DNA of 64,000 bases, taken from assembly GCF_000013605.1 (NCBI RefSeq), contig NC_007908.1:2914001-2978000 (forward strand). Reading direction: 5' to 3'. This DNA comes from Rhodoferax ferrireducens T118. Its GTDB lineage: Bacteria; Pseudomonadota; Gammaproteobacteria; Burkholderiales; Burkholderiaceae_C. A program made the position numbers and the translations under genes. This document shows, in pieces, positions 58,062 through 64,000 of this stretch (the stretch's first letter is position 1; each line of letters starts with the position of its first letter). The notes beneath the pieces are model-generated. The model saw only the letters and a list, made by a program, of their open reading frames with translations, searched no databases and was not told the DNA's origin.

Positions 58062-59169
58062 ATGATCGAAGCAGAACGCATCAACGCCATCGGCACCCAA
58101 CTCTCCGACCTGAGCGCACGCGCGCTCAGTTTACGGGGGTATCTTTGACTACGATGCCAAAGCGGAACGCCTGAGGACCGTCAACGCCTCACTCGAAGAC
58201 CCCACGGTCTGGAACGACCCCAAACGCGCCCAGGAACTGGGCCGCGAGAAAAAAGCGCTCGATGGCGTGGTGATCACGCTGACGGATCTGGCGCGTGAAC
58301 TGGCTGACAACAGCGAGCTGTTCGAGATGAGCAAGGAGGACGGCGACGAAGCCGGCCTGCTGACCATCGAGGCCGACACCGCGCGCCTGGCCGCCCTGGT
58401 TGAAGGGCTGGAGTTCCGTCGCATGTTCAACAACCCGGCCGATCCCTTGAATTGCTTTTTGGACATTCAGGCCGGCGCGGGCGGCACCGAAGCCTGCGAC
58501 TGGGCCAGCATGCTGCTGCGCCAGTACCTGCGCTACGCCGAGCGCAAGGGTTTCACCACCACCCTGGAAGACGAAACCCCGGGTGACACGGCGGGCATCA
58601 AGGGCGCCACCATCAAGATTGAAGGCGAATACGCCTTTGGTCTGCTCAGGACCGAGACCGGCGTGCACCGTTTGGTGCGCAAGAGCCCGTTTGACTCTTC
58701 CGGGGGGCGCCACACCTCGTTCGCGTCGGTCTTTGTGTACCCGGAAATTGACGACTCCATCGAGATCAACATCAACCCCGCCGACGTGCGGGTCGACACC
58801 TACCGCGCCAGCGGCGCCGGCGGTCAGCACATCAACAAAACCGACTCTGCCGTGCGCCTGACGCACATCCCCACCAACATCGTGGTGCAGTGCCAGGACG
58901 GGCGCAGCCAGCACGGCAACCGGGAAGTGGCCTGGAAACGCCTGCGCTCCAAGCTCTACGACTTTGAGATGCGCAAGCAGCAGGAGGAACAGCAAAAGCT
59001 TGAAGACACCAAGACCGATGTGGGCTGGGGCCACCAGATCCGCTCTTACGTGCTGGACAACAGCCGCATCAAGGACCTGCGCACCAACTACGAAACATCG
59101 GCCACGCAGAAGGTGCTGGACGGCGATCTGGACCCGTTCATTCAAGCCTCGTTGAAGATGGGCGTTTGA
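58062..59169 (+). CDS. prfB: Peptide chain release factor 2 with programmed +1 frameshift
   Basis: Release factor 2 recognises UGA and UAA. Reading starts at ATG 58062, runs 28 codons to CTT at 58143-58145, meets in-frame TGA at 58146-58148, and continues in the +1 frame from 58147 to the stop at 59167-59169, giving 368 residues. The shift site GGGGGTATCTTTGAC is the classical autoregulatory site, with an internal Shine-Dalgarno-like GGGGG. The SPF codon-recognition motif and GGQ ([15 protein letters not shown]) are present. Low RF2 favours the shift, so the gene is self-regulated. Confidence 0.96.
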
Positions 59170-59867
59170 TGACGGATGCAAGCGCACCGCTGCACGCGGT
59201 TGAAGCCCTGATCTTCGACATGGACGGCACCATGATCGACTCCATGCCCAGCCACGCGCAAAGCTGGCAGGTGTTTGCCAGGCGGCACAACCTGGAGTTC
59301 GATCTGGATGACCTGATGCGCCGCACCACCGGGCGCAACGGCGCCGAATGCATGCGCGAGCTGTTTCAACGTGACATTCCCGACGCTGAGGCATGGACCC
59401 TGATTGCCGAAAAAGAGCGGCTCTACCGCGAACTCTTCGGCCCCATCTTCACCGAGGTGGCCGGCTTCAAGACCTTCTCCGGGCAGGCGCTGGCCCGGGG
59501 TTTGAAAGTGGCTGTCGGCACCGCCGGTGATCAGGACAACATTGCCTTTGTATTGTCGCACCTCCAGTTGCCAAGCTCGCCGCACGCCATCGTGGGCGGC
59601 GACGAAGGCTTGCCCGGCAAGCCCGAGCCCGCTATATTTCTAGAAGCTGCAAAGCGAATGAATACGGGGGCCAGAGCCTGTATTGTCTTTGAAGATTCGC
59701 CATTCGGCATTGAAGCCGCACACCGCGCCGGCATGCGCGCAGTGGCCATTTGTAGCACCCACACGCCAGCGCAACTGGCTGGACCCCACGTCGTTGCCAG
59801 CGTGCGTGACTACAACGAATTAATGAACTCGAAATTTCTGGAGAACCTGCATGTTGCAACTTCGTGA
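59169..59867 (+). CDS. HAD family phosphatase (beta-phosphoglucomutase-like)
   Basis: HAD hydrolase of 232 residues. The DxD motif is IFDMDGTMIDSM with D17 and D19 as nucleophile and acid/base; the later Lys and Asp motifs are in GLPGKPEPAIFLEAAKR and CIVFEDSPFGIEAAHRAG. The ATG 59169 overlaps the prfB stop. The bases 59631-59678 match the dispersed repeat and encode the strictly placed residues AIFLEAAKRMNTGARAC, so the repeat replaced codons without disturbing the motif. The substrate is unknown; pepN overlaps the end by 17 bases. Confidence 0.85.
   Translation: MTDASAPLHAVEALIFDMDGTMIDSMPSHAQSWQVFARRHNLEFDLDDLMRRTTGRNGAECMRELFQRDIPDAEAWTLIAEKERLYRELFGPIFTEVAGFKTFSGQALARGLKVAVGTAGDQDNIAFVLSHLQLPSSPHAIVGGDEGLPGKPEPAIFLEAAKRMNTGARACIVFEDSPFGIEAAHRAGMRAVAICSTHTPAQLAGPHVVASVRDYNELMNSKFLENLHVATS
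59631..59678 (+). repeat. Dispersed 48-bp repeat in the HAD gene
   Basis: GCTATATTTCTAGAAGCT, then 15 bases, then ACGGGGGCCAGAGCC (59664-59678). Sense orientation, same frame as the pepN copy. The HAD reading frame continues normally. Confidence 0.75.
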
Positions 59868-62565
59868 CTCAAACGGCCCGGCCGCGGTGATTCGCCGCGC
59901 CGACTACAGCGCCCCGGCGTTCTGGATCGACAGCGTTCACCTGACGTTTGACCTGGACCCGGCCAAGACCCGCGTGCTCAACAAGATGACACTGCGCCGC
60001 AACCCGGACGTGAGCGTGCAGCCTTTGAGGCTTGACGGTGAATCGCTGAATCTGGCGCGTGTGCTGGTCAATGGCCAGGGCGCCTCGTTCAAGCTCGACG
60101 GCGGCAAGCTGGTGCTGGAAAACCTGCCTTTGGAAGGCGCGTTTGAACTGGAAATCTTCACCACCTGCGAGCCTTTGAAAAACACCAGCCTGTCGGGCCT
60201 GTACGTCAGCAACGACTCGTTCTTCACCCAGTGCGAAGCCGAGGGTTTCCGGCGCATCACCTATTTTCTGGACCGCCCGGATGTGATGGCCAACTACACC
60301 GTGACGCTGCGCGCCGACCAACAAAAATACCCGGTGTTGCTGTCCAACGGCAACCTGATGGATTCCGGCGCTTTGGAAGGCACGGGCAATGAGGGCCGCC
60401 ACTTTGCAACCTGGGTCGATCCGCACAAAAAACCGTGCTACCTGTTTGCGCTGGTGGCAGGCCAACTGGTCTGCCGCGAGCAGCGCATCACATCCCGCGC
60501 CGGCAAAGAGCATTTGTTGCAGGTCTATGTGCGCCCCGGCGACATGGACAAAACCGAACACGCCATGCATTCGCTGATGGCCTCCGTGGTCTGGGACGAA
60601 GCGCGCTTTGGCCTGGCGCTGGACCTGGAACGCTTCATGATCGTGGCCACCAGCGACTTCAACATGGGCGCCATGGAAAACAAGGGCCTCAATATCTTCA
60701 ACACCAAGTACGTGCTGGCGAACCAGGCCACCGCCACCGATGCCGATTTTTCGAACATCGAAAGCGTGGTCGGCCACGAATACTTTCACAACTGGACCGG
60801 CAACCGCATCACCTGCCGCGACTGGTTTCAGCTCTCCTTGAAAGAAGGCCTGACGGTGTTCCGCGACCAGGAGTTCAGCATGGACCTGTGCGCTGACGCA
60901 TCGGCCCGCGCGGTCAAGCGCATCGAGGACGTGCGCGTGCTGCGCACCGCCCAGTTCCCGGAAGACGCCGGCCCGATGGCACACCCGGTGCGCCCCGACA
61001 GCTATATCGAGATCAACAACTTCTACACCGTCACCATCTATGAAAAAGGTGCTGAAGTGGTGCGCATGATGCAAACGCTGGTGGGCCGCGCTGGTTTTGC
61101 CAAAGGCATCTCCCTGTACTTTGCGCGCCATGACGGCAGCGCGGTCACCTGCGACGATTTTGCGCAAGCCATTGCCGACGCCAACCCCGACTCCGCCCTG
61201 TCCAAACTGCTGCCGCAATTCAAGCGCTGGTACAGCCAGGCCGGCACACCGCGCCTGCAGGCCAAGGGCAGCTATGACGCGGCGGCGCAAACCTACACGC
61301 TCAATTTGAGTCAAAGCTGCGCCGCCACGCCCGGGCAAGAGGCGAAGGAACCGTTTGTGATTCCGGTCAGCCTGGGCCTGGTGGGCAGCAGCGGCGCCGA
61401 CCTGCCGCTGCAGTTGCAGGACGGCAGCACGTCAGAGCGTGGCAGCCGCCTGTTGGTCATGACGCAGGCAGATGAGTCCATCACCTTCGTCAACGTGGCC
61501 GAGGAACCGGTGCCCTCCATCCTGCGCGGTTTTAGCGCGCCCGTGCTGCTGGACTTTGACTACAGCGACGCCCAGTTGCTGACCCTGCTGGCCTTTGACC
61601 CCGATCCCTTCAACCGCTGGGAAGCCGGGCAACGTCTGGCGCTGCGAAGTGCTATTCAATTAATAGCTGATGATGCCCTGTTGACGGGGGCTACACCCTT
61701 AAATGACGCCTATATTGAAGCCATGCGTTCGGTGCTGCGCCACCCCGCGCTGGATGCGGCCTTCAAGGAACTGGTGCTCACCCTGCCCTCCGAGATCTAC
61801 ATCGCCGAACAGCTTGAGGTGGCGGACCCGCAGCGCATCCACGCGGTGCGCGAAGCCATGCGCGCGCAGCTGGCCAGCGCGCTGGCGGCGGATTGGCAGT
61901 GGGCGTTTGAAGCCCACGCCCCTAACGGTGCCTACCGCCCCGACACCGTGTCCTCGGGGCGCCGTGCCCTGACGGGGCTGGCGCTGACGCAACTGTGTCT
62001 GGCGGCCCGAGACAGCGGCGACAGCGTCTGGCCGGGCAAGGCCTACCAGCGCTTCAAGGACGCCGACAACATGACCGACCGCTTCAATGCCTTGACCGCG
62101 CTCGTCAACAGCGGCCACGCACTCGCCACGCCGGCGCTGGCTCAATTTCATACCCTGTTCAAAAACGAAGAACTGGTGCTGGACAAATGGTTTGCGCTGC
62201 AAGCGGGCAGCTGCGACCGGGGCGGCCAGGTGCTGCCGGCGGTGCGCCAGCTGCTCAAGCACCCGGACTTCAATCTGCGCAACCCGAACCGGGCGCGCAG
62301 CGTCATCTTCAGTTATTGCAGCGCCAACCCGGGCGCCTTCCACCGCGCGGACGCGGCCGGTTATGTGTTCTGGAGCGAGCGGGTGCTGGAGCTCGACCGC
62401 ATCAACCCGCAAGTCGCCGCCCGCCTGGCGCGTGCACTGGACCGCTGGAAAAAACTGGCGGAGCCCTATCGCAGCTCGGCCCGCCAGGCGATTGAACGGG
62501 TCGCCGACAAGCTTGAGCTGAGCAACGACGTGCGCGAAGTGGTCAGCCGCGCGCTGGCCGACTGA
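59851..62565 (+). CDS. pepN: Aminopeptidase N
   Basis: M1-family zinc metallopeptidase, 904 residues, cleaves N-terminal residues of peptides. The exopeptidase motif GAMENKGLNIF and the zinc site HEYFHNWTG (HEXXH at residues 309-313) are clear. The later helical and C-terminal domains match the E. coli-type length. ATG 59851. Residues 601-616 (AIQLIADDALLTGATP) are encoded by a copy of the dispersed repeat in the interdomain region. Confidence 0.96.
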   Translation: MLQLRDSNGPAAVIRRADYSAPAFWIDSVHLTFDLDPAKTRVLNKMTLRRNPDVSVQPLRLDGESLNLARVLVNGQGASFKLDGGKLVLENLPLEGAFELEIFTTCEPLKNTSLSGLYVSNDSFFTQCEAEGFRRITYFLDRPDVMANYTVTLRADQQKYPVLLSNGNLMDSGALEGTGNEGRHFATWVDPHKKPCYLFALVAGQLVCREQRITSRAGKEHLLQVYVRPGDMDKTEHAMHSLMASVVWDEARFGLALDLERFMIVATSDFNMGAMENKGLNIFNTKYVLANQATATDADFSNIESVVGHEYFHNWTGNRITCRDWFQLSLKEGLTVFRDQEFSMDLCADASARAVKRIEDVRVLRTAQFPEDAGPMAHPVRPDSYIEINNFYTVTIYEKGAEVVRMMQTLVGRAGFAKGISLYFARHDGSAVTCDDFAQAIADANPDSALSKLLPQFKRWYSQAGTPRLQAKGSYDAAAQTYTLNLSQSCAATPGQEAKEPFVIPVSLGLVGSSGADLPLQLQDGSTSERGSRLLVMTQADESITFVNVAEEPVPSILRGFSAPVLLDFDYSDAQLLTLLAFDPDPFNRWEAGQRLALRSAIQLIADDALLTGATPLNDAYIEAMRSVLRHPALDAAFKELVLTLPSEIYIAEQLEVADPQRIHAVREAMRAQLASALAADWQWAFEAHAPNGAYRPDTVSSGRRALTGLALTQLCLAARDSGDSVWPGKAYQRFKDADNMTDRFNALTALVNSGHALATPALAQFHTLFKNEELVLDKWFALQAGSCDRGGQVLPAVRQLLKHPDFNLRNPNRARSVIFSYCSANPGAFHRADAAGYVFWSERVLELDRINPQVAARLARALDRWKKLAEPYRSSARQAIERVADKLELSNDVREVVSRALAD
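61651..61698 (+). repeat. Dispersed 48-bp repeat in pepN
   Basis: GCTATT (61651-61656) and AATAGC (61662-61667) form a hairpin, 15 bases after AGCT comes ACGGGGGCTACACCC. Codon 601 of pepN begins at its first base. Frame kept. Confidence 0.8.
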
Positions 62566-62610
62566 GCCTTGCGCCAGCCCACACCCCATTTACCTGCCCC
62601 AAAAGTGCCC

Positions 62611-63615
62611 ATGAATAAAAGAATTTCCCTCACCCGCTACCTGGTCGAGCAGCAACGCATGGAAGGCCATATTCCCGCCCAGTTGCGCCTGCTGCTTGAA
62701 GTGGTGGCACGCGCCTGCAAACGCATCAGCCTGACCGTCAACAAAGGCGCACTGGGTGGCGTACTGGGCAGCGCCGAGACCGAGAACATCCAGGGCGAGA
62801 TGCAAAAAAAGCTCGACATCATCGCCAACGAAGTGCTGATCGAGGCCAACGAATGGGGCGGTCATCTGGCCGCCATGGCGAGCGAGGAGATGGACGGCAT
62901 CTACATCGTGCCCAACCGTTACCCGCAAGGCGAATACCTGCTGATGTTTGACCCGCTGGACGGCTCCAGCAACATCGACGTGAACGTGAGCATCGGCACC
63001 ATATTCAGCGTGCTGGTCAAGCCGGACGGCCAGGGGGTGCTGGAGCAGGACTTTTTGCAACCCGGCAACCAGCAGGTCGCCGCCGGTTACTGCGTGTTCG
63101 GGCCGCAAACCACGCTGGTACTGACGGTCGGCGACGGCGTTGCCATGTTTACCCTGGACCGTGAGCAGGGGTCCTTCATCCTGACCGCAGAAAACATGCG
63201 GGTGCCTGTCGACACCCAGGAATTTGCCGTCAACATGAGCAACCAGCGCCATTGGGACACCCCGGTAAAACGCTACATTGACGAGTGCCTGCAAGGCAAA
63301 GACGGCCCGCGCGGCAAGGACTTCAACATGCGCTGGGTCGGCAGCATGGTGGCCGACGTGCACCGCATCCTCACCCGTGGCGGCGTCTTCCTGTACCCCT
63401 GGGACAAGCGCGAGCCCGAGAAGCCCGGCAAGCTGCGCCTGATGTACGAAGCCAACCCCATGGCCTGGCTGATAGAACAAGCCGGCGGCGCCGCCAGCAC
63501 CGGCAAACAGCGCATTCTGGACCTTCAGCCCGGCAAACTGCACGAGCGCGTGAGCGTGTTTTTGGGCTCCAAAAATGAAGTGGAACGCATTGCCCGCTAC
63601 CACGGCGAAGCGTAA
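62611..63615 (+). CDS. fbp: Fructose-1,6-bisphosphatase class I
   Basis: Gluconeogenic and Calvin-cycle enzyme, 334 residues. Metal and substrate segments [17 protein letters not shown] and [20 protein letters not shown], with the C-terminal [14 protein letters not shown], are typical. ATG 62611 fits the start [11 protein letters not shown]; the frame is open to 62569. No Calvin-cycle genes are near, so it is likely gluconeogenic here. The tRNA-Thr follows 32 bases after the stop. Confidence 0.95.
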   Translation: MNKRISLTRYLVEQQRMEGHIPAQLRLLLEVVARACKRISLTVNKGALGGVLGSAETENIQGEMQKKLDIIANEVLIEANEWGGHLAAMASEEMDGIYIVPNRYPQGEYLLMFDPLDGSSNIDVNVSIGTIFSVLVKPDGQGVLEQDFLQPGNQQVAAGYCVFGPQTTLVLTVGDGVAMFTLDREQGSFILTAENMRVPVDTQEFAVNMSNQRHWDTPVKRYIDECLQGKDGPRGKDFNMRWVGSMVADVHRILTRGGVFLYPWDKREPEKPGKLRLMYEANPMAWLIEQAGGAASTGKQRILDLQPGKLHERVSVFLGSKNEVERIARYHGEA

Positions 63616-63624
63616 GCAGCCCGC

Positions 63625-63630
63625 TATAAT
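63625..63630 (+). promoter_or_regulatory. -10 element before tRNA-Thr
   Basis: A perfect TATAAT ten bases after the fbp stop and 18 bases before the tRNA. No strong -35 is seen at the usual distance (ACGGCG at 17 bases). Confidence 0.45.
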
Positions 63631-63647
63631 TGCCGACTTGGTGATTA

Positions 63648-63723
63648 GCCGGTGTAGCTCAGTCGGTAGAGCAGCTCATTCGTAATGAGAAGGTCGGGTG
63701 TTCGATTCATCTCTCCGGCACCA
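63648..63723 (+). tRNA. tRNA-Thr (CGT)
   Basis: 76-nt cloverleaf with encoded CCA. Anticodon loop TTCGTAA with anticodon CGT; D-arm TAGCTCAGTCGGTAGA is standard; the T-arm stem contains two G-U pairs and the acceptor stem one U-U mismatch (6-67). Similar to thrW of E. coli. Confidence 0.93.
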
Positions 63724-63731
63724 ATAGATTC

Positions 63732-63770
63732 AAGGGTTTGTTGCTATTAACTTAGCAGCAAACCCTTTCT
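63732..63770 (+). terminator. Intrinsic terminator after tRNA-Thr
   Basis: AAGGGTTTG (63732-63740) pairs with CAAACCCTT (63759-63767), with inner TGCT/AGCA, followed by a T/C-rich run. The outer stem resembles the tRNA-Asp terminator at 37276-37318. Confidence 0.8.
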
Positions 63771-64000
63771 CTTTGGGGCATTTACAGACTGCGGTACTTT
63801 GGTTTGTACCGTGTAGCCACCATGTAGCCAACCCCAAACTCAGCACGCGCCCGTCACTGTCATGGTGGTGGCCTCACCAGAACAGCCCCTAAGCGCATTT
63901 CCCGATGCAGGGCAGGGCAAGATGCCAGACGGCGCTCGTTGATGGTCAAGGCATGCTTCTGACTGACGACTGAAGACACATTGGCGACTTCCACCCATCC
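63771..64000. other. Unassigned end of the window
   Basis: 230 bases after the tRNA-Thr terminator. On the minus strand, bases 64000-63861 are open for 46 codons without a recognised motif, so a partial gene entering from the right is possible. The sequence contains repeated GTAGCCAxC words near 63815-63830. No gene is called. Confidence 0.35.

Noticed and set aside
56285..58096. 603-codon open frame on the minus strand
   Set aside because: Opposite the hydrolase and the Met-rich gene; composition is His/Gln/Arg-rich as expected for a GC-rich shadow.
58146..58148. Stop codon making prfB look like a pseudogene
   Set aside because: It is the programmed frameshift site found in most prfB genes.
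59869..61338. 489-codon minus-strand open frame
   Set aside because: Lies fully within pepN, which has clear catalytic motifs on the plus strand.

Overview
The window is a 64 kb piece of a GC-rich betaproteobacterial chromosome. Gene order and protein character point to Burkholderiales, family Comamonadaceae, with Rhodoferax/Polaromonas-like relatives as the best guess. The supporting blocks are pyrG-kdsA-eno-ftsB, ribD-ribE-ribBX-ribH-nusB, folC-dedD-cvpA-purF-metZ-gltX, a glyA gene behind a ZTP-type riboswitch, and a pilVWXY1E-fimT minor pilin cluster. Most of the window is core metabolism. There is no phage, CRISPR array or insertion sequence.

Layout. 1-10 kb: end of pyrG, kdsA, eno, ftsB; then hslO, a gamma-carbonic anhydrase and xerD on the minus strand; an AEC permease; and a long DUF349 protein. 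10-13 kb: a membrane lytic transglycosylase with a good promoter, the riboswitch, glyA and nrdR. 13-21 kb: minor pilins and PilY1, encoded head to tail. 21-29 kb: riboflavin genes, nusB, an aminotransferase, tolQRA and a cis-prenyltransferase. 29-36 kb: a surface polysaccharide block (SLBB-type export protein, rfbA, rfbC, a FlaA1/CapD-like membrane dehydratase, VanZ). 36-37 kb: two small paralogous zinc-ribbon membrane proteins of unknown role. 37-45 kb: three tRNA genes (Asp, Glu, Ala) and the purF-type operon, all on the minus strand. 45-58 kb: ppnP, argG, murB, a YajQ protein beside a degenerate HD-domain protein, plsY, ybaK, an aldo/keto reductase, an acyl-CoA synthetase, an alpha/beta hydrolase and a Met-rich secreted protein. 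58-64 kb: prfB with its programmed frameshift, a HAD phosphatase, pepN, fbp and tRNA-Thr.

The most unusual signal is a short dispersed repeat of about 48 bp. It has a left arm of the form GCTAT...ATAGCT, then exactly 15 variable bases, then ACGGGGGCTAGAGCC or a decayed form. I count 12 copies. Three are intergenic, one of which supplies the argG ribosome-binding site. Nine lie inside core genes (pepN, a HAD phosphatase, glyA, folC, dedD, twice in an acyl-CoA synthetase, twice in the DUF349 gene). All six sense-oriented coding copies use the same reading frame, so this looks like a repeat family that enters coding sequence and adds or replaces residues. Other points of interest are a 13-G tract at the start of the VanZ gene, a 78-bp tandem repeat inside the polysaccharide export gene, the zinc-ribbon paralogue pair with a conserved upstream block, and a possibly leaderless pilV.
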